64,000 nt of DNA, taken from NCBI GenBank assembly GCA_963781955.1, contig CAWAHU010000001.1, positions 1,178,001-1,242,000 on the forward strand. Direction: 5' to 3'. How positions within the stretch are numbered: position 1 is the first letter of the stretch; the number at the start of each line of letters is the position of its first letter. The position numbers were made by a program, and so were the translations under genes. This DNA comes from Bog-473 sp963781955 (GTDB lineage: Bacteria > Actinomycetota > Acidimicrobiia > Acidimicrobiales > RAAP-2). This document shows positions 42,177-50,855 of the stretch, piece by piece. A model generated the notes under the pieces. It ran no database searches. It was not told the DNA's origin and was given only the letters and a program-made list of their open reading frames with translations.

Positions 42177-44930
42177 ATGGCCAAGACGCAGGAGCCAACC
42201 GGGCCGCTGCTCCTCCTCGACGGCATGTCGCTCGCGTTCCGGGCCTACTTCGCCCTGCCCGACACGCTGGCCACCTCGTCGGGGGTGGTGACCAACGCGG
42301 TGCACGGCTTCACGTCCATGCTCGTGTACCTCATCCGCGAACAGCACCCCTCGGCGGTGGCGGTGGCCTTCGACGCTCCGGGCGACACCTTCCGCGACGA
42401 GATGCTCGAGGACTACAAGGCGGGCCGGGCCCAGACGCCGTGGCTGTTGCCCCCGCAGTTCGACATCATCCGCGAGGTGATGGCGGCGCTGGCCATCCCG
42501 GTGATCGAGGCGCCGGGCTTCGAGGCCGACGACGTCATCGCCACCTTGGCCACCGAGGCGGCCGGGCGGGGGAGCGAGGTGATCGTCGTGACCGGGGATC
42601 GCGACAGCTTTCAACTGGTCAGGGACCCCTACATCCGCGTCCTGTACAACAAGCGTGGCGTGAGCGACTACGCGCTCTACGACGAAGCCGGCATCGTCGA
42701 GCGTTGCGGGGTGCCGCCCGCCCAGTACGTGCTGCTGGCCGCCCTGCGCGGCGACCCCTCGGACAACCTGCCCGGCGTGCCCGGGGTGGGGGAGAAGACC
42801 GCGGCCAAGCTGTTGACCAAGTACGGCGACCTCGACGGCATCTTCTCCCACCTCGACGAGCAGACGCCGAAGCTGCGCGAGAACCTGGCCGCCCACGAGG
42901 ACCTGGCCCGCTCGAACGCCCGCATCATCCCGCTCGTGTGCGACGTCCCTCTCGGCGTCCACGCCACCCAGCTCGCGCTGGGCGGCTGGGACCGTGCCGT
43001 GGCCGAGACCACCTTCGAACACTACGAGATGAAGACGGTGTGGCAGCGCCTGGCCGAGCTGCTCGACGCCGGTGCCCTCGGCGAGCCCGCGCCCGGGAGC
43101 AGACCGGGTCCGGCCGCCCCGGCGCAGGGTCAGCACGTCGCGACGGCCCTCGGCAGCTCGGCGCCGGAGGGCGGCGCACCCGCGTTCGAGCTGCGCGACG
43201 TCGCCCTGCCCGCCACGGCGAGCGAGGTGACCAAGCATTTGGGCGAGCTCGGCACGGGCTGCCTGGCCCTGGCCGTCCGCTGGAACGGCATGCCCGGGCG
43301 CAGCGATCTGGTCGCGCTGATGCTGGTGGCTACCGAAGGTGAGGAGGCGGGCCTCGGGGTCCTGGTGCCCGGGGACCTGCTCGGCGCCGTCTCGGTGGTC
43401 AAGAAGCTCAACACCGTGCTGGGCCGCCCGATCGTGGGTCACCACGTGAAGGAGGCCATGCGGTCGCTGTTGCCCCTCGGCGTCGACGTGCGGGGCCTCG
43501 AGATGGACACGGCGGTCGCGGCCTACCTGCTCGACGCCTCGACCGGCGAGTACGAGCTCTCCCAGCTGCGCGAGCAGACCGGTCAGCTCACCCTCGACAT
43601 CGCCGAGCCGGGCGAGACGGAGGCCGACCTGGCTCGCGAGGCGGCGGCCGAGGCGTGTGACGTGGCGGCCATGGCGGCCGGCTTCCGGCGGCGGATCGAG
43701 TCCGAGGACATGGTGCTGCTCCACGACGAGATCGAGACGCCGCTGGTGCGCGTCCTGGCCAAGATGGAGGTGGCCGGTATCGGCATCGACCGGGGCGAGC
43801 TCCAGTCCATCGCCGACTCCCTCAAGGACTCGGTGGCCCGGCTCCAGGAAGAGGTCCAGCGGCTCGCGGGCCACGAGTTCAACGTCAATTCCACCCCGCA
43901 GCTGCGCACGGTGCTCTACGAGGAGCTCGGTCTCACCCCGGGCAAGAAGACCAAGACCGGATTCTCCACCGACGCCCGCACGCTCGAGATCCTGCGCGGA
44001 GCACACCCGATCATTGAGGCGCTGCTCGACTACCGGGAGGTCGAGAAGCTGCGCTCCACCTACGGCGAGAGTCTGCTGGCCGAGGTGCAGCCCGACGATC
44101 GCATCCACGCCTCGTTCGGTCAGACGGTGGCCCGCACCGGCCGCATCTCGTCGGACCGTCCCAACCTGCACAACATCCCGGTGCGCACCGAGCTGGGAAA
44201 GCAATTCCGCCGGGCCTTCGTGCCGGCCCCCGGGTGCGCCTTCCTGGTGGCCGACTACGACCAGGTGGAGCTGCGCTGCATCGCGCACCTCTCGGAGGAC
44301 CCCGGCCTCATCGAGGCCATGACGTCGGGCTCCGACGTCCACCGCATGGTGGCGGCCGCCGTGTACGGGATCGCGCCCGAAGAGGTCACGCACACCCAAC
44401 GCGAGTTCTGCAAGATGGTCTCCTACGGCCTGGCCTACGGCATGGAGGCGTACGGGCTGAGCCAGCGGCTCAACGTCTCTGTCGACGAGGCGGCGGCCAT
44501 CATGGAGAGCTACTTCGGGGCCTTCCCCCGCGTGCGCCAGTACATGGACGAGACGGTGACCGAGGCCAAGATCCGCGGCGCTACGCGCACGCAGTTCGGC
44601 CGGGTGCGCCCGCTGCCCGACCTGCATTCGTCGAACTTCCGCGTGCGCCAGGCGGCTGAGCGCCAGGCCATGAACGCCGGCATCCAGGGGCTGGCCGCCG
44701 ACATCTTCAAGCTGGCCCTGGTCCGGCTCGACGGTGACCTCGAGGCTGCCGGCCTGACCAGCCGCCTGGTGCTCCAGGTGCATGACGAGGTGATCGTCGA
44801 GGTGGCGGCGGGGGAGGAGGACGAGGCGCGCCGCCTCACCGAGTCTGCCCTGACCGGGGCGGCCGACCTCAAGGTGCCGCTCACCATCTCGGTGGCCACT
44901 GGGGCCAGCTGGGCCGACGCCAAGGGTTGA
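42177..44930 (+). CDS. polA: DNA polymerase I
   Basis: A 917-residue repair and replication polymerase. Residues 1-300 are the 5' nuclease (LLLLDGMSLAFRAYFALP, EADDVIATLA, VTGDRDSFQLV, GVPGVGEKTAAKLL). Residues 330-520 are the proofreading-like domain, which seems inactive: the DxE motif is missing at ALAVRWNGMPGRSD. The C-terminal polymerase has motif A VADYDQVELRCIAHLSED, motif B REFCKMVSYGLAYGMEAYGL and motif C LQVHDEVIVE. An earlier in-frame start at 42150 is not supported. Its last codons and stop coincide with the first unit of a 13-bp tandem array. Confidence 0.96.
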   Translation: MAKTQEPTGPLLLLDGMSLAFRAYFALPDTLATSSGVVTNAVHGFTSMLVYLIREQHPSAVAVAFDAPGDTFRDEMLEDYKAGRAQTPWLLPPQFDIIREVMAALAIPVIEAPGFEADDVIATLATEAAGRGSEVIVVTGDRDSFQLVRDPYIRVLYNKRGVSDYALYDEAGIVERCGVPPAQYVLLAALRGDPSDNLPGVPGVGEKTAAKLLTKYGDLDGIFSHLDEQTPKLRENLAAHEDLARSNARIIPLVCDVPLGVHATQLALGGWDRAVAETTFEHYEMKTVWQRLAELLDAGALGEPAPGSRPGPAAPAQGQHVATALGSSAPEGGAPAFELRDVALPATASEVTKHLGELGTGCLALAVRWNGMPGRSDLVALMLVATEGEEAGLGVLVPGDLLGAVSVVKKLNTVLGRPIVGHHVKEAMRSLLPLGVDVRGLEMDTAVAAYLLDASTGEYELSQLREQTGQLTLDIAEPGETEADLAREAAAEACDVAAMAAGFRRRIESEDMVLLHDEIETPLVRVLAKMEVAGIGIDRGELQSIADSLKDSVARLQEEVQRLAGHEFNVNSTPQLRTVLYEELGLTPGKKTKTGFSTDARTLEILRGAHPIIEALLDYREVEKLRSTYGESLLAEVQPDDRIHASFGQTVARTGRISSDRPNLHNIPVRTELGKQFRRAFVPAPGCAFLVADYDQVELRCIAHLSEDPGLIEAMTSGSDVHRMVAAAVYGIAPEEVTHTQREFCKMVSYGLAYGMEAYGLSQRLNVSVDEAAAIMESYFGAFPRVRQYMDETVTEAKIRGATRTQFGRVRPLPDLHSSNFRVRQAAERQAMNAGIQGLAADIFKLALVRLDGDLEAAGLTSRLVLQVHDEVIVEVAAGEEDEARRLTESALTGAADLKVPLTISVATGASWADAKG

Positions 44931-44996
44931 CGCCAAGGGTTGAGGCCAAGGTTTGACGCCAAGGGTTGACGGCGAAGGGTGCACGTCGAGGGTTGA
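44918..44996. repeat. 13-bp tandem array starting on the polA stop codon
   Basis: Six units based on CGCCAAGGGTTGA: 44918-44930 (which encodes the end of PolA and its TGA), 44931-44943, 44944-44956 (variant), 44957-44969, a degenerate 14-nt unit 44970-44983 and 44984-44996. The first, second and fourth are identical. The copies look like slippage duplicates of the polA 3' end. They lie in the leader region of rpsA. Confidence 0.9.
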
Positions 44997-45148
44997 CCCG
45001 GGTTCGTCGTCGGGGACCACGCCCGGCCAGCTGGTAACATCTCCTGCTTGCCCGCCGGCCCGGTGGCGGCGCAACCCGTATCCCACGAGACGACGACCCC
45101 GGCGCGGTCCTGCGGGCGGAGGTCCCACCCGCTGTGAGGAGCTTCACC

Positions 45149-46570
45149 ATGGCTGACGCACGCAGCACGCTGCTCTCCCCCGAGCAGATGGGCACCTTCG
45201 ACGCCGAAGGGAACTACATCCCCCGTCCGATCGTCGACGACGACCTGGGGGACGCCGACCTCGAGCAGGCGATGGGGGACTCGATCGTCGAGTTCGACGA
45301 CGGGGACGTGATCGAGGGCACGGTCGTCAAGATCGACCGAGACGAAGTGCTGCTCGACATCGGCTTCAAGTCCGAGGGAGTCATCCCCGCCCGCGAGCTC
45401 TCCATCCGCAACGACGTCGACCCGAACGAGATCGTGAAGCTGGGTGAACACGTCGAGGCTCTCGTGCTCCAGAAGGAGGACAAGGAGGGACGCCTGGTCC
45501 TCTCCAAGAAGCGGGCCCAATACGAGCGGGCCTGGGCCACCATCGAGGAGAAGAAGAACAAGGGCGAGATGGTCTCGGGCCCGGTCATCGAGGTCGTCAA
45601 GGGTGGCCTGATCGTCGACATCGGCCTGCGCGGCTTCCTGCCGGCCTCCCTGGTCGAGCTGCGCCGGGTGCGCGAGCTCCAGCCCTACGTGGGCAAGGAG
45701 ATCGAGGCCAAGATCATCGAGCTCGACCGCAACCGCAACAACGTGGTCCTCTCGCGTCGGGCCTGGCTCGAGGAGGCCCAAAAGGAGCAGCGGGGCGACT
45801 TCCTGCAGAACCTCAAGCCGGGCGAGCGCCGCAAGGGCGTTGTCTCCTCGGTCGTCAACTTCGGCGCCTTCGTCGACCTTGGCGGCATGGACGGCCTCGT
45901 GCACGTCTCGGAGCTGAGCTGGAAGCACGTCGACCACCCCTCGTCGGTGGTGGCGGTCGGCGACGAGATCGAGGTCGAGGTGCTCGACGTGGACCTCGAC
46001 AAGGAGCGCATCAGCCTGTCGCTCAAGGCCACCCAGTCGGACCCATGGCAGGAGTTCGCCGACAGCCACGCCGTGGGCCAACTCGTGTACGGTCGCATCA
46101 CCAAGCTGGTGCCCTTCGGGGCCTTCGTGCAGGTGGGCGACGGGATCGAGGGTCTCGTGCACATCTCGGAGATGGCCGTGCACCACGTCGACCTGCCCGA
46201 GCAGGTGGTCACGCCCGGCGAGGAGCTCTGGGTCAAGATCATCGACATCGACCTGCAGCGGCGCCGGATCTCGCTGTCGATCAAGCAGGCGGCCGAGGGT
46301 GGCGAAGTCTCCGAGGAGTACCGCGAGGCCTTCGGTGAGCACGCCTACGACGAAGAGGGCAACTACATCGGATTCGACTACGCCGAGGGAGAGTTCACCC
46401 CCGAGACCGAGGCGCAGGCAGCCTGGGCCGAGTACGCCTCCGAGGTGGGCTCGCAAGCGACCGCCCCCGACGGTGAGGGTGAAAGTGAGAGCGGGGGCGT
46501 GAGCGCGGCGCAGGACGAGGGCGCGGCCGAGGCCGAAGCCGGCCAGGTGACCGAGGGCGCCGCCGAGTAG
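45149..46570 (+). CDS. rpsA: 30S ribosomal protein S1
   Basis: A 473-residue protein with four S1 RNA-binding domains, the usual actinobacterial count: DGDVIEGTVVKIDRDEVLLD, GPVIEVVKGGLIVDIGLRGF, RRKGVVSSVVNFGAFVDLGG and VYGRITKLVPFGAFVQVGDG. The acidic tail is Glu/Ala/Gly-rich. ATG 45149 follows GAGGAG, a standard ribosome binding site, so this mRNA has a real leader; TAACAT near 45035-45040 could be its -10 box. It helps mRNAs onto the ribosome. Confidence 0.96.
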   Translation: MADARSTLLSPEQMGTFDAEGNYIPRPIVDDDLGDADLEQAMGDSIVEFDDGDVIEGTVVKIDRDEVLLDIGFKSEGVIPARELSIRNDVDPNEIVKLGEHVEALVLQKEDKEGRLVLSKKRAQYERAWATIEEKKNKGEMVSGPVIEVVKGGLIVDIGLRGFLPASLVELRRVRELQPYVGKEIEAKIIELDRNRNNVVLSRRAWLEEAQKEQRGDFLQNLKPGERRKGVVSSVVNFGAFVDLGGMDGLVHVSELSWKHVDHPSSVVAVGDEIEVEVLDVDLDKERISLSLKATQSDPWQEFADSHAVGQLVYGRITKLVPFGAFVQVGDGIEGLVHISEMAVHHVDLPEQVVTPGEELWVKIIDIDLQRRRISLSIKQAAEGGEVSEEYREAFGEHAYDEEGNYIGFDYAEGEFTPETEAQAAWAEYASEVGSQATAPDGEGESESGGVSAAQDEGAAEAEAGQVTEGAAE

Positions 46571-46573
46571 GCC

Positions 46574-46687
46574 ATGGACGACGGGCGGGCGCGCCGGCTG
46601 TTGGCCGCGGAGCGGAGCAGGGTCGAAGGACTGCTCGAGGCCGATCCCGCAGCCGAGCTGACCGTGGAGGAAGAGGCCGCGTCCTGA
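46574..46687 (+). CDS. 37-residue protein after rpsA, possibly a truncated TraR/DksA-like start
   Basis: ATG 46574 lies 3 nt after the rpsA stop and reads MDDGRARRLLAAERSRVEGL then LLEADPAAELTVEEEAAS. The first 20 residues match the N-terminal helix of small TraR/DksA-type proteins, but the zinc-finger part is missing. It may be a real micro-protein or the broken start of such a gene. Confidence 0.35.
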   Translation: MDDGRARRLLAAERSRVEGLLEADPAAELTVEEEAAS

Positions 46688-46697
46688 CGCAGCGCGG

Positions 46698-46940
46698 TCA
46701 CCGCACCCAGAGGTCGGCGGTGTCGACGTCGAGTGTGGCGCACAGCTCGTTCAGGACGTCGACCAGGAACACGGCGCGCGCGGTCAGGCCCGTCCCCTCG
46801 CTCCAGTCGCGAACATCGACCGCCCGCCGGACGGCCTCGCGCACGAGCTCGGTGGCGTCGTCACCGGTGCGCTCCTTCCATCTGAGGTCCTCCCACCGCC
46901 AGGGTCCGGCGGGGAAGGGCTCGGGGATCGGCTCGGGCAC
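46698..46940 (-). CDS. Hypothetical 80-residue protein
   Basis: The sequence runs MPEPIPEPFPAGPWRWEDLR then helical segments ELVREAVRRAVDVRDWSEG and FLVDVLNELCATLDVDTADL. A proline-rich, Trp-containing start is followed by two helices. GTG 46940 start, no clear ribosome binding site. Codon use is normal, so it is probably expressed. I do not recognise it. It lies downstream of the YWLV-repeat gene on the same strand. Confidence 0.5.
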   Translation of the reverse strand: MPEPIPEPFPAGPWRWEDLRWKERTGDDATELVREAVRRAVDVRDWSEGTGLTARAVFLVDVLNELCATLDVDTADLWVR

Positions 46941-47060
46941 GGTGCTCCACCTCCAACTCCGATGTGAACAGCGCCATTCTGGTGTGCGGAGCCGGGCTGC
47001 GCACCGGGTCCCGCCTGAGCCGCGGCGGTGCAGGCCTCACGCCGGGCCTCTGGTGGGCGC

Positions 47061-48287
47061 TCAGGTGGGGCTGGTGTACCAGCCCTCGGTGTAGTTCCGC
47101 CTCGCCCCGGACGTCGGGTCGGAGTAGGAGACGGTGACGGTGGTGAATTCGACGCCGGCCGAGGTGGCGACGGGCCGGCTCAGCTCGATGCTGGCGCCCG
47201 GGGACGACTCGAACCGGCCGTGCGCGCAGTCCGGGGTGCAGTCGTTCTGCCAGTAGGTGCCGCGGCCGAACGCAATCGAGCGGGTCCACGAGGACCAGGT
47301 GACGCCGTCGAGGTACGCGTTGCCGTCGCCGCAGGCCAAGGTGAAGCGGCTCGGCTCGACCTGTGGGTGCACGCAGTCGCCGGCGACCTGCGTGACGGCC
47401 GACGGTGTCGGGCCGACGGCGGCCGTGGCCAACCAGTAGCCGTGCCCTCCCGGCGCCGCCATCGCCATGACCGGGTGGGGCGGCGGTGTGGTCCCCAGGG
47501 AGCCCTCGAACGCGGCGTCCCCGTAGGCGAACACGCCCCCGTCGGCGGCGACGAGCCAATAGCCGCCGCCGTCGGGGGTGGCGGCCATGCCGACCACCGG
47601 GGCGTTCAGGGGCAGGGTGGCGGCCGAGCCCTCGAACGCGGCATCCCCGTAGGCGAACACGCCGCCGTCGGCCGCGACGAGCCAATAGCCGCCGCCGTCG
47701 GGGGTGGCGGCCATGCCGACCACCGGGGCGTTCAGGGGCAGGGTGGCGGCCGAGCCCTCGAACGCGGCATCCCCGTAGGCGAACACGCCGCCGTCGGCCG
47801 CGATGAGCCAGTAGCCGGCACCGCCGGGTCCCGCCGCCATGCCCACCACCGGCCCGTTCAGCGACCCGCCGGAACTCCGGATGGAGTCGAGCGAGCCGTG
47901 CGCCGTCGCGTCGCCGAGGGCGGTGACTTCCCCGATGCTGTCGACGAGCCAGTAGCCCTTTCCGTCGGACGTGGAGGCCATGCCCACCACCGGCACGCCG
48001 GGCACGGTGCCCGACCACGACCCTTCGAAGGTGGCGTCCCCGTAGGCGAACACGCCCCCGTCGGCGGCGACGAGCCAGTAGCCGGCACCGTCCGGTGTGG
48101 CCACGATGTCGGCCAGCGGCGCGTTCAGCTGTCCCGGTGCGCCGTACGAGCCGGCGTCGCCGAAGCTGGTCACGGTGCCGGTGCCGACCGGCGAAGCGGC
48201 AGAACCCGTTGCAGGGACCCCGAAGGCCGCGGCTGACAGCACGAAGGTCAGGGTGGAGAGCCTCATGAGCAACCGCGGCGCGTGCAC
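47061..48287 (-). CDS. Secreted YWLV-repeat (propeller-like) protein
   Basis: A 408-residue protein with a signal peptide (LMRLSTLTFVLSAAAFGVPA, start GTG 48287 or ATG 48266). It is followed by about six repeats of roughly 41 residues: GAGYWLVAADGGVFAYGDA, FEGS, PVVGMA, TPDG. Two neighbouring units are identical in DNA over more than 100 nt. The last 110 residues form a separate domain with Cys pairs (ACGDGNAYLDGVTW, YWQNDCTPDCAHGRF) and beta strands. The repeats probably build a beta propeller. It lies 9 nt after the ATP-grasp gene, so it is likely the end of that operon. Function is unknown; a wall-binding or sensing role is a guess. Confidence 0.75.
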   Translation of the reverse strand: MHAPRLLMRLSTLTFVLSAAAFGVPATGSAASPVGTGTVTSFGDAGSYGAPGQLNAPLADIVATPDGAGYWLVAADGGVFAYGDATFEGSWSGTVPGVPVVGMASTSDGKGYWLVDSIGEVTALGDATAHGSLDSIRSSGGSLNGPVVGMAAGPGGAGYWLIAADGGVFAYGDAAFEGSAATLPLNAPVVGMAATPDGGGYWLVAADGGVFAYGDAAFEGSAATLPLNAPVVGMAATPDGGGYWLVAADGGVFAYGDAAFEGSLGTTPPPHPVMAMAAPGGHGYWLATAAVGPTPSAVTQVAGDCVHPQVEPSRFTLACGDGNAYLDGVTWSSWTRSIAFGRGTYWQNDCTPDCAHGRFESSPGASIELSRPVATSAGVEFTTVTVSYSDPTSGARRNYTEGWYTSPT

Positions 48288-48296
48288 CTTTCGTTT

Positions 48297-49187
48297 CTAG
48301 CGCTCCAGGTGGTGCCAGAGCACGCGGGCAAAGGTGGCGGCCGATTCGGGGCTCGTGACGAGGAACAGCACCGGATCGAGCAGCTCGAGTTCGAGCAACA
48401 CCGGGGAACCGTCCTCGGCGTGGACCATGTCGACCCGGGCGTATGCGGTGGGGCCGTGGACGGCCTCGGCCGCGGCCAGGGCCCGCCGCCCCAGGGCGAG
48501 CTGATCGGGCGAGGCCGTCGAGGCGGTGACGACCTGGTTCTCGACCAGGCTCTGGCGCGGGCCGGCGCCCCGACGGATCATCGGCGCCTTGGACAGGGCG
48601 TGGCTGAAGGCGCCCCCGAGGAAGACCAGCCCGGTCTCGCCCTCGCGGTCGACCGCCGGCTGGTAGGGCTGGGCCATGGCGGTACGCCCGCCGGCCCCGA
48701 GCACGGCCACGTGGTCCCGGGCGGCCCCGTGCTCGTCGGGCCGGTAGCGGGCCGTGGAGAACCCGCCGCCCGAGACGGCCGGCTTCACGACGATCTCGCC
48801 GGCGGGCAGCTGGACCGACGCCGGGTCGTCCGACGGCTCCACCCAGGTGGTCGGCACCACCGGCACGCCGGCCAGCGCCAGATCGCGCAGGTAGCGCTTG
48901 TCGAGGTTCCAGCGCAGCATGGCCGGGGTGTTCACCATGGGCACGCCGAGCTGCTCGCCCACCCGCTCGGTCCAGCGCACGAACGCCTGCGGGTGGTGCA
49001 CGTAGTCCCACGTGCCGTTCGCCACGACCAGGTCGTAGGTGGTCCAGTCAGCCTCCGGGTCGCTCCACACGACCACCTCGGCGTCGATGCCGACCTCGGC
49101 GAGCGCATCTCGCTGTAGGGGCCAGTCCGCTTCGAGCCCGGGGTACTCCGGGGGTGCGGTGCAGGCGACGCGCGACCGGCGCGCCAC
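48297..49187 (-). CDS. ATP-grasp ligase of unknown substrate
   Basis: A 296-residue protein of the ATP-grasp superfamily. The middle contains MLRWNLDKRYLRDLALAGVP, then the ATP-binding Lys in EIVVKPAVSGGGFSTARY, and the metal-binding acids in the C-terminal LLELELLDPVLFLV. The family joins a carboxylate to an amine or thiol using ATP; relatives include glutathione synthetase and RimK. No partner gene names the substrate. Its GTG start directly follows the stop of the serine hydrolase gene (TGAGTG), so the two are tightly coupled. Confidence 0.8.
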   Translation of the reverse strand: MARRSRVACTAPPEYPGLEADWPLQRDALAEVGIDAEVVVWSDPEADWTTYDLVVANGTWDYVHHPQAFVRWTERVGEQLGVPMVNTPAMLRWNLDKRYLRDLALAGVPVVPTTWVEPSDDPASVQLPAGEIVVKPAVSGGGFSTARYRPDEHGAARDHVAVLGAGGRTAMAQPYQPAVDREGETGLVFLGGAFSHALSKAPMIRRGAGPRQSLVENQVVTASTASPDQLALGRRALAAAEAVHGPTAYARVDMVHAEDGSPVLLELELLDPVLFLVTSPESAATFARVLWHHLER

Positions 49188-50855
49188 TCAGTCCGCGCCG
49201 AGCGCGTCGTAGACCATCGACGCCAAGGTATTGATGGTGGCCTGCCCGTAGGCGTCGGAGGGGTTCTCGTCGGTCAGAACCGCGAAGACGTAGTCGCGGC
49301 CGGCCCAGGCGATGTGCCCGATGCTGTTCACCTCGGGTCCGGAGGGGCCGGTGAGCTGGCCCGTCTTGATGGCGGCGCTGGCCGCGGGCGTGCCGGCGGG
49401 CACTCCCCAGACCTGGCTCGGCTCGACGGCGTGAAGGAGGGAGAGGCCGTAGGCCCGCGAGCTGTCGGAGAGCAGCACGTTGGGGTAGGCGAACGTGCTC
49501 ACCACCTTGACCATGTCTGCGGCGGACGTGGTGGTGAGCGCCCACGCGGTCACCGGCGCGCCGTAGGGCGGGGTGGTCGACTCCAGCCCGAGGCGCTGGT
49601 CGAACGCGCCGAGCCCGGTCGCGCCCCCGGCCGCCGCATAGAGGGCAGTGGCGGCGTTGTTGTCGCTGACCTCGATCATCGGGGCCATCTGGGCGGCCTG
49701 TGCGGGTGGGAGCCCACCCCCCGGTTGGTCGGCGGCCAAGAGGGTGGCCATGATGTCGACCTTCACGATGCTGGCGGTGATCTGGGTCTCGCCGGGGTGC
49801 AGCTGCCAGGTCAGCCCGGTCCGGGCGTCGTAGACCGCCATGGTCACGTCGTCGTTGCGCGTGGCCAGGAACCCCGTGACGGCGGGACCCAAGGGCGACG
49901 GGGTGCTGCCGTAGGCGACGCGGTAGCCACCGCCCTGCGCCGGGGCGATGCCCACGGCGGGCACCTCGGGGGTCGTGCTGAGAGCGGACCCCTCGAAGGA
50001 TGCGGAGCCGAAGCCGAACACGCCGCCGTCGCGTGCCACCAGCCAGTAGCCGCCGCCGTCGGGCGTCGCCGCCATGCCGACCACGGGCGCGTTCAGCGGC
50101 TGCCCGCCCTCGGAGCCGTCGAACGCGGCATCCCCGAAGGCGAAGATCCCCCCGTCGCGTGCCACCAGCCAGTAGCCGCCGCCGTCGGGCGTCGCCGCCA
50201 TGCCGACCACGGGCGCGTTCAGCGGCTGCCCGCCCTCGGAGCCGTCGAACGCGGCATCCCCGAAGGCGAAGATCCCCCCGTCGCGTGCCACCAGCCAGTA
50301 GCCGCCGCCGTCGGGCGTCGCCGCCATGCCGACCACGGGCGCGTTCAGCGGCTGCCCGCCCTCGGATCCCGCGAAGGGCGCGTCGAACGCGAACACGCCC
50401 CCGTCGGCGGCCACCAGCCAGTAGCCGCCCGAGGCGGCGTCCCCGGCCAGGCCGACCACAGGCTGGGTCAGCGCGAGGCTGCCGGTCGAGCCGTGGAAGT
50501 CCGCGTCGCCATAGCTGAACACGCCGCCGTCGGATCCGGTGAGCCAGTACCCGCCACCGTCGGCGGTCGGCGCGACTGCTACGACGGGCCGGTTCGGGGA
50601 GGCAGCCGAGAGGTCGCCGAGCGCCGACGCTCCGAATCCGTGCACGGAGTCGGCACGGACACCCGGCGTGTCCGCGCCGGCGCGTGTGGCCGGCATGGGT
50701 CCGATCCCCACGAACCCAGTCAGCAGCAAGGCGGTCAGGAGGGACCACGCGGTCAGCAGCAACGAGAGGAGCGTGGTCTTGAGGGCGCTGCGCCGGACCG
50801 TAGACCGGTCGACGGCGCGGTGCGGGCTTCTCAGCTGCCGATGGGGAAGTGACAT
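49188..50855 (-). CDS. Class A beta-lactamase-like serine hydrolase with YWLV repeats
   Basis: A 555-residue exported protein. An N-terminal membrane/signal segment (LKTTLLSLLLTAWSLLTALL) is followed by about six YWLV repeats (GGGYWLVARDGGIFAFGDA, FDGSEGGQPLNAPVVGMA), three of them nearly identical. The C-terminal domain is a class A beta-lactamase fold: S-x-x-K in TASIVKVDIMA, SDN in IEVSDNNAATALY, KTG in AIKTGQLTGPSG. The Glu166 region is not obvious, so it may be a penicillin-binding or amidase relative rather than a true beta-lactamase. Its start overlaps the end of oppF by 25 nt. The repeats match those of the 47-kb protein. Confidence 0.82.
   Translation of the reverse strand: MSLPHRQLRSPHRAVDRSTVRRSALKTTLLSLLLTAWSLLTALLLTGFVGIGPMPATRAGADTPGVRADSVHGFGASALGDLSAASPNRPVVAVAPTADGGGYWLTGSDGGVFSYGDADFHGSTGSLALTQPVVGLAGDAASGGYWLVAADGGVFAFDAPFAGSEGGQPLNAPVVGMAATPDGGGYWLVARDGGIFAFGDAAFDGSEGGQPLNAPVVGMAATPDGGGYWLVARDGGIFAFGDAAFDGSEGGQPLNAPVVGMAATPDGGGYWLVARDGGVFGFGSASFEGSALSTTPEVPAVGIAPAQGGGYRVAYGSTPSPLGPAVTGFLATRNDDVTMAVYDARTGLTWQLHPGETQITASIVKVDIMATLLAADQPGGGLPPAQAAQMAPMIEVSDNNAATALYAAAGGATGLGAFDQRLGLESTTPPYGAPVTAWALTTTSAADMVKVVSTFAYPNVLLSDSSRAYGLSLLHAVEPSQVWGVPAGTPAASAAIKTGQLTGPSGPEVNSIGHIAWAGRDYVFAVLTDENPSDAYGQATINTLASMVYDALGAD

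Noticed and set aside
41373..45128. A 1,251-codon minus-strand ORF opposite polA
   Set aside because: It is antisense to PolA and the ANTAR regulator and has Arg/His-rich shadow composition.
49188..50855. Antibiotic-resistance beta-lactamase
   Set aside because: The SxxK, SDN and KTG motifs are present, but the deacylation Glu region is not evident and the protein carries wall-type repeats, so a resistance role is not supported.
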